From: Vespa crabro
Taxonomy: Eukaryota; Arthropoda; Insecta; Hymenoptera; Vespidae
Assembly: GCF_910589235.1 (NCBI RefSeq)
Contig: NC_060974.1
Coordinates: forward strand, 1,412,503 to 1,476,502
DNA: 64,000 bases
Direction: 5' to 3'
The notes beneath the pieces were generated by a model. The model ran no database searches, had not been told where the DNA came from, and was given only the letters and a program-made list of their open reading frames with translations. A program made the translations under genes and the position numbers. The stretch's first letter is position 1. Every line of letters begins with the position of its first letter. This document shows positions 35,130 through 47,535 of this stretch, piece after piece.

Positions 35130-36250
35130 TTATCTGCTGCTTATATATCTTTTGTTATTTCATTTTTCTTCCACGAAGTTTTTCTTATATTTCATTAAGA
35201 AATCTCACATATTCTTCATTTGTTTTTTTATCATAGAAGCTGTCTTCTTTGTTAATTGATGCAATATTGTAGATGATTCTTCAATTATGGTCTCTTCTTG
35301 TGCCAACTAAACCATGATATTAAAGTGTTGTATTTAATTTTTCCATTTGTATAATGACTACTATATCGGTAACCCATTTGAATATTACGTTTCTCTGAAA
35401 ATAATAAATTTCTGTATTAAGCATAGAGATTGATAATATTTAATATGTCACATAAATTAAACGTTACGGTACTTACCACTGATATCAAATTAAATGCTGG
35501 GATTATTTCTAGTTTTTCTTCATCTTTTTTAACAGTCCTGAGTTAACGCTATTATCATTTCTAAATTATTCCAAAAACTATGCGATAAAAATTATTGAGA
35601 TCTTGGCCCAAACTAAAGTAAAACTCTATAAAATATCAATGAAATTAGAATCAATATAATTCGTTACCATTGTATGTTTATCAAAGTTGTTTACAAATTT
35701 CACAAATTTGCCAATGACAAAAACAAAGAGTATAAAATTGATTTGTTGTGAATTTCTTAAACGAATCTGTATATGTGTGTATACCAATAAAAATTAACTG
35801 TTTTCTACAAAGAAAAATTTAATAAGAAAATAATGTATAACTGTAAATAACTGTTTTTTTACTTTTAGAAAAATACATACACTTATCTTGACAGATGTAA
35901 ATTTAAAATATCTTCTGGAATGATCTAATTTTAATGATCTAACAAGTGCTAATGCGATAGGAGCTCTCATTAGATTTTCTCTTGTTGATTAATCCTGGAA
36001 CTTGATGATTTCTTGCTGTGATTCTGCGGTGATGTAATTGTAGTAGTCATCTTTTTGATCAGTTAGATATTACTCTATTTGGTATATATTATGAAAGTTC
36101 AATTTGTCTTTACATGTCAAACAAATATTTTCATTATTTAATTTTATATCCATTTTTTCTTCTTCATCCTTGTCAATAGAAGTATTATTATCATCATATT
36201 TATCATCATTGGTTCATTTACATCTTTATAGTTTTTAGAGATAAATTTAT
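35130..36250 (-). pseudogene. Candidate decayed multi-exon gene, unidentified
   Basis: On the minus strand two coding-like pieces are joined by an intron-like segment with good splice sites (GTAAGT donor at 35476, TTTTCAG acceptor ending at 35395, 82 bp). The pieces read EKLEIIPAFNLISV, then RNVIFKWVTDIVVIIQMEKL, and after a stop LVGTRRDHN and NIASINKEDSFYDKKTNEEY. Further upstream, at about 35880-35965, is MRAPIALALVRSLKLDHSRR, and near 36110 NENICLTCKDKLNF. Internal stops interrupt the frames. I do not recognise the family. It may be a degenerate gene copy, or a gene whose exons I have not delimited correctly. Confidence 0.35.
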
Positions 36251-37198
36251 TTTCACTTATTGATCATTTCAATTATTTCTGTATAGTTTGTTTTTGAAAT
36301 TGAATATTTCTTTTTAATTAGTAAGAATAATACTATCCGATGATATAACAATATAAGTTATACATGAGTACATACTAGATCTTAATTTGCAAATTCATTT
36401 TTTAAAGTGTTAACATATGATTTGCAAAAGGATTAAATTAATATAATATATTAGATCTTTAAATATGAATCTTCGAAAGTTCACTAAATTTAAATCAGAT
36501 GAATAACTTGTATATTACACGTACCACGTTCAAGTATTTCAATTTTAATTACTAAAAGAATAGAAGAAACAAAACAATTGACTTGAGCGATATTCCGATA
36601 ATAATTCATACTTCCACCATGGCGGTACTATGACATTACTGTAGTTGTTGGGGACGTTCGATTCATTATTATTTTTTATAATCCGATTTCATATTCTTTC
36701 ATAATATTTCAAAAAATAAAATTTCCTGACTTATTGACGCTTTTGTGCCAGTTACATTTATGTGCCGTAACGATAATTTCTATCGTACTGACGTTCGATA
36801 TTAAGGGCGGAATATCTCCGAGATAGTAACTGGATGAATGACAATATACAATAGATTTTACAGCTATTTGAGTTTGAAAAAAATCAACTTTTTTGCATGA
36901 AATATTATTTGAGTGGTTATATTCGATTTCCACGGTGAAAAATTAATGTATAGTGGAATTTTCCTCCGATTATTAATTTAATTAATTAAATATATATAAT
37001 TATAAAATTTTATCAGTTCATTTTTTCATTATGTTCACGTGCAAACATCAATAAAAATACATTTGAATAAAATTATTATTTATTAAATTAAATTTTTTAT
37101 TTTTTTTAAATAAGATTAATAGATGAGTATTTTTTAAAGTTTCAATACATTGTATCTAAACCAAATATCTAAACCAAAAAGATATGAAAGTAAATACA
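36251..37198. other. AT-rich intergenic DNA
   Basis: No gene supported. A 74-codon minus-strand frame at 36709-36933 has no recognisable motif. Confidence 0.55.
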
Positions 37199-37200
37199 TA

Positions 37201-38474
37201 TTGGGTCGTTCGGAAAGTCATTTCGTTTTTTTTTGTGAAAATGAAAGACAATTTTCGTATAATGAACAAATATTTTATTAAATTATATATTGGCCATTTG
37301 GTCCAATACCTTTTGCCATCTTTCTGGTAGTAGCATGATTCCACGCTCATAAAATTTTTGGTCTTTGCTGACAAAAAACTCATCGAGGTGGTTTTTTACC
37401 TCCTCTTTTGAATTGAAGGTTTTACCGTCTAAAAAATTTTGCAGTGATCGAAACAAATAATAATCCGAAGGTGCCAGATCTGGAGAATATGGTGGGTGTG
37501 ACATTGTATCCCATTCAAGCTGTAAAAGCTTTTGGCGAGAGACTAAACTTGTATGAGGTCTCGCATTATCTTGGTGGAACACTACACCTTTTCTGTTGAT
37601 TAATTCTGGCCTTTTCTGTTGAAGTGCATCATTCAGTTTGTCCAGCTGATGACAGTAGACTTCCGAATTAATTGTTGTGTTATCCGGTAAAATCTCAAAA
37701 AAAACGATTCCTTTAAAATCCCACCAAACAGACAGGATCACCTTTTTTGATGGATATTGGCATTGGAAATGCTTTGAGCCGGTTCATCTTTTTTGCTCCA
37801 TGATCTCTTCCGTTTGACATTGTTATATACAACCCATATTTCGTCCCCAGTAATGATGCGCTTCAAAAATGGATCATTTTCGTGACATTTAAGAAGTGAA
37901 TCACAGACGTCAACGCGACGACACAAATTTCTCTCCGTGAGAACATATATCGAGCTTCGGGGTTAAACCCAGGCCTTTCAAGTGGTCATAAACAGTTGAA
38001 TTTGATAAATTTAACCTCTCACCCATCTCACGTGTTGTTCTTCGCCGGTTTGCATCAACTAATGCCTTTATCGTGTCTTTATCAGCTTCAACCTGCCTTC
38101 CAGAACGTGGTGCATTTTCGACATCAAAATTGCCGGATCGAAATTTTGCAAACCAGTTATGGCACTGGCGTACTGTCAACACATCTTCTCCATACACATC
38201 GGTTAATTTCTTTCTGGCTTGAACAGCATTTTTACCTTTTTTATAGTAAAAAAATAAGATATGATGAAAATGCTGCTTATTTCTCTCCATATTTAAAAGG
38301 GCACCAACCAAAAACTACTGCGTAGAATCAATTGGACTTTTTCACACACAAGCCTTGCTATATCAGCTCTCAAAACATATAATGATTATGCGACTTAAGT
38401 GTGAAGTTAGGTGCAAAAAAATACTATTAAATCCTCTGTCGGGAAAAAACGAAATGACTTTCCGAATGACCCAA
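37201..38474 (-). mobile_element. Complete mariner transposon (1274 bp, TA flanks)
   Basis: The inverted ends begin TTGGGTCGTTCGGAAAGTCA on the left and TTGGGTCATTCGGAAAGTCA on the right (reverse complement) and continue TTTCGTTTTTT, about 31 bp with one mismatch. TA lies on both sides (37199-37200 and 38475-38476). The transposase lies on the minus strand between the ends. Size, ends and protein identify an IS630/Tc1/mariner DD34D element, by sequence feel of the cecropia (Hsmar1-like) subfamily. Confidence 0.95.
37283..38311 (-). pseudogene. Mariner transposase (DD34D), two frameshifts
   Basis: Three overlapping frames make up a protein of about 340 residues, the usual mariner length. The first (38311-37910) holds the two helix-turn-helix DNA-binding domains (VRQCHNWFAKFRSGNFDVE, then RRTTREMGERLNLSNSTVY). 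The second (37926-37738) has IITGDEIWVVYNN, containing the first catalytic Asp. The third (37741-37283) has VVFHQDNARPHTS with the second Asp and YSPDLAPSDYYLF with the third Asp in the DD34D spacing. The catalytic residues are all kept; the breaks near 37920 and 37740 prevent a full protein. Low decay suggests fairly recent activity. Confidence 0.93.
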
Positions 38475-38476
38475 TA

Positions 38477-39020
38477 AATCAAATATATTGACAAATTATG
38501 CCAAATATCATTGCAAAAAGGAGAATTAATTCACTAGATATCATATTCTGAAGCATTATTCAAATTTGTAAAATAAATAATAATTAATCGATTTAATTTT
38601 ATTTATATAATAAATAATAGTTAAAATGTAAAAAAGCCTACATACTAAATAGATGTATAAAATATGTAGTAATATTTAAAAATACCTTAAAAATGTGAAT
38701 TTAAAAAGTGCATATATGTATATATAAATATGCAAATATGCATGTATAATACGGATTGAGGATTCCGCCGCCCATGAATGAGTGTATATGTACGCGATGA
38801 CAAACCGAGCAATTATCGAACAACAAAATAAAAGGATCGGGCTTTAATTGTAAGTGAATATGTATACATAAGTTAAGCCCGCCAGCAATTGAATAACGAA
38901 ATGAAAAACTCTAATGTATACGCATATGAGGTGAACCAGTCAGCAATTAAACAAAAGACGCGTATGAGTGAATGTGTGTGTGTGTGTGTGTTTTCGACTA
39001 ATCTATCAAAAGAATTACCT
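38477..39020. other. AT-rich intergenic DNA with a (TG)n run
   Basis: No gene seen. A short (TG)n run lies at about 38974-38991. The stretch may be the 5' part of the LTR-element remnant that follows, but no LTR pair was found. Confidence 0.5.
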
Positions 39021-39023
39021 GTT

Positions 39024-39240
39024 CTTAGAGGAAAGTGTGTAGAAGAGCGACATCAAGGAGATAGCCGGATAGGAAGAATAGTGTGTCCTTGGAAGAAAGT
39101 GCGTAAAAGAACGGTACCAAAAAGACAGTTGATCAGAAGCATAGTCTATCCTTGAAGGAAAATGCATAGAAAAGCAACGCTAGAAAGATAGCCGAAGAAA
39201 GCATGGTCTATACTTGAAGAACGCAAATGAAAAATGACAG
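39024..39240 (+). repeat. 62-64-bp tandem repeat, about 3.5 units
   Basis: Units start with CTT(G/A)GA(A/G)GAAA at 39024, 39088, 39151 and 39213. Each carries a GTGTAGAAGAGCG-like block, an AAGATAGCC-like block and ATAGTCTATC-like ends. The decreasing period (64, 63, 62) and substitutions show independent drift. Confidence 0.72.
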
Positions 39241-39349
39241 ACGTTTTCTAAGTATCTCCATCAAAAAAGTTATCCTGGAGAATTTGATCTCGATAATAGA
39301 AGAAGAGTTGGGGATACATACATGTGGGATACATTATTCAGGTTATAGC

Positions 39350-40061
39350 TGACAAACAGCTCAGAGATCTTGCACGGACTTAAGCATCACAAACAAAAGA
39401 TCTACATGCTTTCATGAATATCACTCTGTGGAAGGAAGTAACAACAGAGGCACGAGGAAAAGATGTGAAGAGAACATCTGCTTCAGATTCTCAAAAACGC
39501 AATAGAGAAGAGCGATGAGAAAACAGCGGTCGAACAGAGGCGACCGTGGAGAAAGCTAAATCAAAGCGACGATGTTATAATTGCAGAGGAATGGATCATG
39601 TCGATGTTGAGTGCCCTTCGAAAGAAAAAGAACCGAAATGTTTTCGCTGTAACGAACGCGTACATCGAGCGTTCTAATATTGAAGAGAAATTACTGAAGA
39701 GAAATTGATGCGTACATGGCAACGAGAATGGTGACCGTGGGAAGATCGAAGATCAGGAACGTCATCACATATTTTGGACATAGCAAACGACATCACCATC
39801 ATAAGCCAAGAGCCAGCACATCAGGATCGGTTCGTCATCCTCGTAATTCAGGGATTTGGCGTAGACTTGAGCACGACGTTAAGAAAATTCCGCACCTCGA
39901 CGAAAATAGTCAACAAAACTTTCCCAATTATCATCCACATGTTAGATAATTTAACAGCGTATGATTTATTATTAGACCTCGATTTTTTGCGTAGTGTACA
40001 ATACGAGATAAAAGATGATAGCTTTAGCATTAAGCCAAAAGAAAATATCATAAAAGAATAA
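39350..40061 (+). pseudogene. LTR-retrotransposon remnant: gag zinc knuckle and protease-like segment
   Basis: Near 39570-39680 the plus strand encodes CYNCRGMDHVDVEC (CX2CX4HX4C) and then CFRCNERVHRAF, a second knuckle missing its last Cys; this tandem pair is typical of gag nucleocapsid regions. Frames 39774-40061 follow with DIANDITIISQEPAH and AYDLLLDLDFLRSVQYEIK, resembling the substrate-loop and C-terminal LLGxDFL motif of Ty3/gypsy-type aspartic proteases. The active-site DTG is not preserved in my reading. Several stops separate the parts, and no RT or LTRs were found. Confidence 0.62.
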
Positions 40062-43000
40062 GTGTCGGATTTTAAAATTGATATATAGCTAAACGAAGTA
40101 GATTTATCGCACTTTCCCGATTCGGTTACAGAGAGAGACGGAGAGAGGGGGAGGGAGAGCGAGAAAGAGGAAGAGAGAGAAAGAGGAAGATAGGGAGAAA
40201 GAGGAAGAGAGAGAAAAAAAGGAATAAAAGTAGCAACAGGAGCAGGAAAAGGGATAAGCTGCTAATAGTCAAACAATAAAAACTATCGATACCAAGAACG
40301 ATATTAATAATAAGAAATCAGAGTCCAAGATGTCTGAACACCCATTGATGATCGACGAGAAAAAGGAAATCAGCGAGCTCAAAAACAGCGATGACGATGC
40401 TGATAATCAATCTGAACGTATCTTAAAATTAAATGATTAACATTAAGAAGATAGTTCGGTTACTTAATTCCAACATCGAAGATAGCACGATGACCGATTG
40501 CCGAGAGATTACAAATGAGACTATCACAAGAAGAAGTCTTAATCGTCAAATATAAAAAACTTCGTAAAATACGAGAACGGATTGTACGGCGGAAGAAAAG
40601 CTCGGAAGCACTATATTGTTAATACAAAAAAAAAAGAAAAGAAAGAGAAAAGAAGAACAATCAAACACTATGAGAAAGAAAAAGAGAGACAGATCAGGAT
40701 AACGTTCGCGAGAAGAAGAGAGAACAAGGACTTGGCGGAGACGAGCTCTACACTGTCAGGAATAAATAGATCGTTGGGATCATAGTTGTTTTTAGTCGAA
40801 TGCTAAGAATCACGTTTCGAATGAAACTTTACTGCTCCAATTGAACTTGCTTTCTCCGTCCTCGCTCTTTATACTTTTCTCTCCCTCTTTGTCCCTCTCT
40901 CTTCTTCTCTTTCTTCCTTCATCCTTCCGTTCGTCCGTCCATCCGTCCATCCGTCCATTCATCTCCTATCCATTCATCCATCCATCTCCCTCTTCTCGAT
41001 TCACTTAGAATGTTAATCTAGTATAAGAGTTTCGACTATCGATTATAGAATTGTAGGAATCAAAATAGAAAGACAAGAGTATCTTATAATTACGTTTTTA
41101 TAAACGTAGTACTACCTGTTTCTATCGAAGAAAATTAAAATGAATCTTTTAATCCCTATTTCTTTCGCTACTTATTCCGTCCCAAAGTAGGAAGTAATAA
41201 TTATACCATCGAACATACTTGAAATAGATTTTAACGAGCAAAAGATCATTGGAAAGTTGATGAAAATGAATTAACTTTTTACCTGAATTAAATTCATTGA
41301 AAATAATACAAATGAAACCATCGTGTGAAACTTTGCTTTCTTTAATTACGTTTAAACGTAACTTTCTTTAATTACGTTGAAACTCGACATAGAGACTTCT
41401 TTTCGAATTAATATTCTGGACGTTCTACGTTGATATCTCTCGACTGTGACAAATCTTTATTGTTAACCCTTTATAACTCAATTTTTTTGCGTGTCTTAAT
41501 ACAAAAATTATATACTATAAAAACTATATTAGTTCGAATATAATAGCAACAAACGCTAACGATTAATTTAAAATAACGAAAAAATAAAATACGAATTTTG
41601 ACGTTATAGAGGGTGAAATGTATACATTTTTTTTTCATACCATCGACAATCGATGTTTGTCCGTTTAACAAACATTTTGTAAATCATGAGTATTTTATAA
41701 AAAAATATAACGAAATGTTAATGATCAATTTTCTTGTTTTTAACGGAAACAGGGCTAACAAACTTTCTCAACTATATTGCGCACTATTGCGACTCATTAG
41801 TAAAACAAACCTTTACTATTTGCTTAACCAAAACAAACTATTACGACAACAGTTCGAATAAAAATTAGAGAATAGCTTTGTCTACCCTTCGTTTGCTCAC
41901 TGCGTAAAAATCAACATTAGGATGATCATCAGCACCCGTATAAGGGTAAATCTAATGTAAACAATAGACGAATTATCAATCCGACAGTTAGAAATGAATT
42001 GATCATTTTACTATATTATAATAAAATTATTGATCAATCATTTCCTTAAAATGAATTATCATAAAATAAAAAAGAAGAAAACTGTTTTGTCCTTGAAATT
42101 TTTTTCTTTACGATTCAGTAATATGCAATCATGCGATTTAATTGTTATACGTATATTATATTGCATGAAAATATCAAAATGTAGTATTATAACGAAATAT
42201 CGATTAAACCAAATAATTAAAAACGAATGGGTGCAAGCGTTAGTACAATTATATTCTATATACGTAACGATTATCTTAATCGAGAACCTAATTTATATTA
42301 TTGGGTGATAGTGACATACTAAAGTAACAAGTAAATCTTTCAACTCTGATAGCTGTTTATTTTAATACCTAACAAGCAAACTCATATTCCATGCCACCTT
42401 AACTTCGCTTAGATATAGAATCACTTAAAATATTTCTTAGTATATTTATAATAAAGATACCACAATCCTTTACTCTTTTTCTTGTCTACTTAACACTATT
42501 CTTTACTTTGTGTTGGTCCGCACAAGACTGACGCCTTCTCTGTCCTTTCCTTGTGTCATCCCTTTTCATTCCCACTCGCATTCTTATCTACATACTTAAT
42601 AATTCCTAATGTCCTTTTGTCCAAAAAGAATTTGGACAAAAGGACAACTTGTATTATCCTCGAATAAACACGCCAAATTAATGTATTATTTCTTACCAAG
42701 CTAATCCGTCTTTAATTATTATATAATCGATTTCACGTTCGTTGAATAGGTAGTAGTGTAAATAAAAAACAAGAGACTTTCAATCGATTCGTTTTCGATT
42801 GCTTTCACGAACGCAATAATGTTTATGTTATATAAAATGGAACATTTAATCGAGTTGCAAGATAAAAAAACAAATCGATGCTATTATAAATGTTATTTCA
42901 ATCGAAACAAATGTGTTGTTTATTATGCACTTACGTTGCATTTTTATTATGCATCTATTCGTTTATAAAAGTCATGAAAAAATATTGAAATATTTGTAAT

Positions 43001-43690
43001 ACATCGATAAATAAAAAAATAAACGATCACGTCTAATAAATAAAGCCTTTCTACTATGAACGAGCATGTTTCACTTTTTATGAATAAGTTGAATTTCAAA
43101 TAGACACTAACTTTGGTGATTGCTTTTATTTCAGGCTTTTATCACATACGAGCAGCGGTGATCGCGTTATAAGAAAATTTCTCATCCATTTTATAAAAAT
43201 GTGTCATTTTGTATGGTCCTTCCTTCGAAAAAAAAATATCAATGGTTTTTTAAATTCGAACTTTCGACGAGGAACTTTTTGTTCTCTAAATATCGTCGTT
43301 AAATATATATCCTTCCTAATATAAATACGATTTACGAATATGACCGAATAATATTTTTACTTTTCGTATTATTAACCCAGTGATTATGCCAACTTCATTA
43401 TTCAGGAATGCATCGATAAAAACGACAATTCAAATCTTGATTATATCATCATAAATGCACACTCACTTTGTTTCGATAATAAATGCGAACGATAAACTAT
43501 CACATTTTCTATCGAAATTATTTAAATCTTTTACTATTCGATAAAGAATCACTCGTGTTTGCGTAATGAGGTCAATTCTTCCTTGCAATTAAAATAATAT
43601 CCTTGCAAGAATCTTATATTATTATTAGTCTTGTTAAACTGCGTCGATAGATTCTAGTTTCAGAGGAATCGAAGGAGATTTCAACATTTC
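40062..43690. other. AT-rich intergenic DNA with GA-rich and TCCR-type simple repeats
   Basis: A GA-rich purine tract runs about 40130-40225, and a (TCCA/TCCG)n microsatellite lies at about 40925-40990. Frames 40582-40785 and 42030-42308 are Lys- or Asn-rich and have no motif. No splice-linked exons were recognised. A perfect hairpin lies at 42611-42645. Confidence 0.55.
42611..42645. repeat. Perfect 15-bp hairpin with 5-nt loop
   Basis: GTCCTTTTGTCCAAA (42611-42625), loop AAGAA, and TTTGGACAAAAGGAC (42631-42645) are exact reverse complements. It is short and stable, with no gene beside it. Confidence 0.85.
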
Positions 43691-43702
43691 ACGTTTTAAG
43701 CG

Positions 43703-44470
43703 ATGTCCGCATACGCGAAAATCGATGTAAAGCATAATGAAAGGATCTTCAAATCCATAAATCTGTTTCAACCAAAACATGTTTCATATGATTTGTTCGA
43801 CACTGAGGAAGTTGAAAGCAATTGTTCGTGTGATATCGACGATGAAGAAGAAAATATTTTGAATGCCCGTACAGAACAAAAACGCCGAGGAGTTTTACCA
43901 GATTCCGAAAGTGACAGTAACCAAAATGTCCAGTATATTAAAGTAGCTCTTGATGGAACTATTTGGAAAGAAATAATAGATGATTTAACAATCGGAAAAC
44001 TATCACATAGCTTCAAACAAGTATCAGGTCTAATGGCATAAGCCAAACAAAATATCATATTTGGTAAAACCAAAATGGCATTTTCTGTAATAATTGATAA
44101 TATTATTCAACATATAGAAGCAGAAGCGTTGCAAGTTTTAGGGACTAAACGGAATCTGCCAATATAAAAAATATATGCCTTCATTGCAATTCTATGCGCA
44201 CGTTGTGCTTATCAAGCAAGAAATTTACCTATTTCCTATCTATGGAATATAAAATGGGAACCTACTTTTTTTATTAGCGGAAGAGTTTGCCAAAGCTTAT
44301 CACGAATTTCTCCAAAAAAAAAAAGAAAACATACAAGGACCATCAAGTAATCAATCTAATATGTATTAGCGAAAAACATACTAGATACGATTTTGCAAAG
44401 ATAATAAAACAACTAAATCTTGCATAATTTGTAAAAAATATCTGCGGTAAATGTATGAAGGAGAAACTTA
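43703..44470 (+). pseudogene. piggyBac-like transposase remnant
   Basis: The first frame (43703-44041) is acidic and contains VALDGTIWKEI, the W-containing motif that precedes the piggyBac core. After a stop the next codons read AKQNIIFGKTKMAFSVIIDN and then KIYAFIAILCARCAYQARN and LPISYLWNIKWEP, matching the start of the DDE_Tnp_1_7 domain (family pattern: AFIGILYARG, LWSxxWG). Near 44420 a Cys motif, SCIICKKYLR, resembles the C-terminal zinc-binding region. The catalytic core between them is missing, so this is an internally deleted, dead copy. Confidence 0.72.
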
Positions 44471-44479
44471 TTATACGAT

Positions 44480-46098
44480 AAAAATACAATTGAGAAAACA
44501 AAAACATCCTTCATTTATTTCTAAATAAAGTAAAAACTGCATCTATGATCTCCTATTTATGTTATGTTCTATTATATTTATGTTCTATTTATGATACATT
44601 AAAAATGAAAGTATATGATTGATTATTTTATTATTATTTAAAAGTTATGTTATCTATTAATTCTTAGAATAAATTGATAATTCCTTCTGAAAAAACATTT
44701 ATTTCGTAACCGATCAAATAGGGTACCCTAGTTAAGGTAAGAATAGATATACGTGAAATGCCGGTACGGTTAGTGTTAAACTTATGTAACTCGTAATATG
44801 CATTAAATATAAAGTAATTTGAATCTAATATTTTCATACAATAAAATTTAGAACTTGAAGTTGTTCATCTAATGCTTTCATCTAATATCGATAAAAATTA
44901 ATTTTCTACTGATTCTGATAGTAATTACTTTTCTTTTGCATTCCATCAGATAAACATCAAATTTTGAACTCGGAGTCGTTGCCTTTATGTAATATCAATA
45001 AAATCGCGAAGGAAAATCAGTCTTATTCGCCGCATATGGAAATTTCATTCCAGATAATCCAGAATAAGAAATTCATTTATATTTTCTAATTTTCTTCAAA
45101 GTTCTTCGTCGCTTGGTGCAAAATACTTATTGTGCAACAAAAACGAAGATTTAGAATAGGTATATTTTTATATCAAACATTAAAAATATTTTCAATCCTT
45201 TCTTATTATAACAATGATATTAATAATTTTGTGTTTTTTAGTTTCGAACAACATTGCAATTATGCGCGAAGCTGAGGAAGAATCGATCGTTGTATTGCTG
45301 AAATAAAAAGGCAATAATCGCGAAGGGACGGATTTTCTTCTTTCAGTAGAAAAAAAATTGAATTGCATTTTTCTATTTTTATTTTAACCGAATGAAGGGA
45401 TCTTCAAGATGTCTAACCATCGTTATCAGTTCCATCATTCTCAAGCTCGTGTGCGTTCCATCATATCTTCTAGCTTTCTTTTCTTTTCTTTATCACCTTC
45501 TCATCATCAAAGGATGAAATCAGTGTCATTCGCCTTTTTCCAAATGTAATTAATTACAATAACTCTAAGATGTGAGCTCTTGGAATTTTGCTCGATTTTG
45601 ATACTCTGATCTTGCTCGGGTGGATCGATTTTTAAGATGTCCATTCCATGTTAACACCTTGATCTTATCTGCATATTATCTGCAATATATCGAAATCAGT
45701 TTTTTTTTTACTTGGTAACATGTTTCAACGTGGAACATAAAATCTTATGTGGGATAAACGACGAAATTGTTTTAATTTCGAATGAATATAATGAATATTT
45801 TTAACCTAAATGACACTCTACCTAAGATCAGAGTTAAAAAGAAAATTACATACATTTGTACCTAAAAAGACGTAATCTTTACGCGTAATTAAAATTAAAA
45901 TTAAAAGGAAAAGTGAATTAACAAATGTTTTCAATTTGAAATAAATGTTAAGACTGTTCATCATCTCTGATTTTATAATAGTTTACCCCAGCAATGAGTA
46001 CAGGCGTAATTTTTTATTGATTTTGATGAACAAGGTCACGTGTTAAAGATAAATGGAGACAAAACTTTATCCTTCTTTTTTAAATCGTGTTAAAAAAT

Positions 46099-46132
<34 letters not shown>

Positions 46133-46930
46133 AATAATTTACTCATAAAACTAAAAATCTTTTATGGAATGTAATAAACTAATATTTAAGCGATAGCACA
46201 TTAACATAAACATTACATAGTTCGTAATACACGTTAAATGAAAAATACAATATTCTTAGGCGCTTTTTACAAGCTATTATTGCCATTATACAAAAAAATC
46301 ATATAATGTCACTTGTAATACAAATACTATCCATTGTAAATATCTTATTACTCATTCTTCATCAGAACTCGTAATTACATATAAACAACGATGTATCCAT
46401 GTATAATTAATATAGTTTGCTATGAATTAGGATACAAAGCGTTTATTATAATTATATTGCATGAATAACATACCAAATTCTTCACTATTTTCTTGACAGA
46501 TAAATATAACATATTGCACTGAAATATCCAAAATGTAAATGTATATGAGAAAGAAAACTCTGTCCTAATGTAATAAATAAATGCACATAACCTAATTCAA
46601 AAAATAAAAAACGACTTACGATTAAATTCCCAAAGAAAAATTAGTCATTCAATGCTCTTCTACAAATTAATTCCAACCAATCATCCGTATCGATTCGAAC
46701 CTTTTCATTGTTGACAAGTGATTACAAAAACGGAGAAATTGAAAAATTCACTCATCACTTAAAAAAATTCTGTGATAGCTGTATAACACGTCTGTTTTTT
46801 AGCTGAAAACAAAAATAAAAGTAATAATATCATCGTTATAATAAAAAGTTAAAAATTACTCAGGAAATATATAAAAGAGGAATTTTTACCTATAATGTAG
46901 AATAAACCATTAACAAAAAAATGGCTATTA
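44480..46930. other. AT-rich intergenic DNA with a 32-nt poly(T)
   Basis: No gene recognised. A pure T run occupies about 46100-46131. No long open frames. Confidence 0.6.
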
Positions 46931-47305
46931 CAAGTAATCTAGTAATATAATTCTAAAAATAATATTTATAGAATTAAATATATTGCAATTCTTGTAAACC
47001 ATCCCTGAAGATAAGATATTAAAAAAATATTATTCAGAAGTATTAATCGTAAATAATATATAAAATATTTCATTTCATCAAATTAATAAATGCTAAATAA
47101 TAATTTTGTAATATGCCAAAATATGTAGTCATCGAAACATCCATTTTATTGTCCTGAATATCTTTTAAACGTGACAATGTCTTAATTTGCGATTGCGGCC
47201 TCATGAAAATCGCGTGTTTAGCTATCAATATATAAAGTGGGTGTATGTTAGAAAAAATCTACAAATTACCTGAAATCAATAAGGACGATACGAAGGCGTG
47301 TCGAG

Positions 47306-47535
47306 CTAGTATCCATCGAACAAATATAGCTTCGCGCCTACCGCAAAAATAATAACGAATGAAACCATGACATCAGCGTACTGAAAAGATAAAAATAGAA
47401 TTAATTTAATGTTCTCGTAAAGAGTACAATGAAAAAATAAATAACAATATTTGTCAACTATTACTTACCAGACGTTACGATTATAAAAAGATTATTTCTA
47501 AGTAGATTGCTATGAAAGAAATAGAACTAAATCAC
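47306..47535 (-). other. Candidate micro-ORF transcript unit, copy 1
   Basis: On the minus strand an upstream exon-like piece (to 47469) is followed by an 88-bp intron-like segment (47381-47468, GTAAGT...TTTTCAG) and an exon with the 20-codon ORF MVSFVIIFAVGAKLYLFDGY and stop (47306-47368). The peptide is one hydrophobic segment with a short polar tail. The upstream piece has stops in all frames, so it would be 5' UTR. Coding status is unproven. Confidence 0.3.

Noticed and set aside
36709..36933. 74-codon minus-strand frame as a gene
   Set aside because: No motif, no splice-linked partner exons, and codon use like the surrounding AT-rich DNA.
37996..38325. 109-codon plus-strand frame over the mariner
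   Set aside because: It is the antisense shadow of the transposase.
40582..40785. Lys/Arg-rich 67-codon frame as part of the LTR element
   Set aside because: Composition follows a purine-rich tract, and no pol motif is visible.
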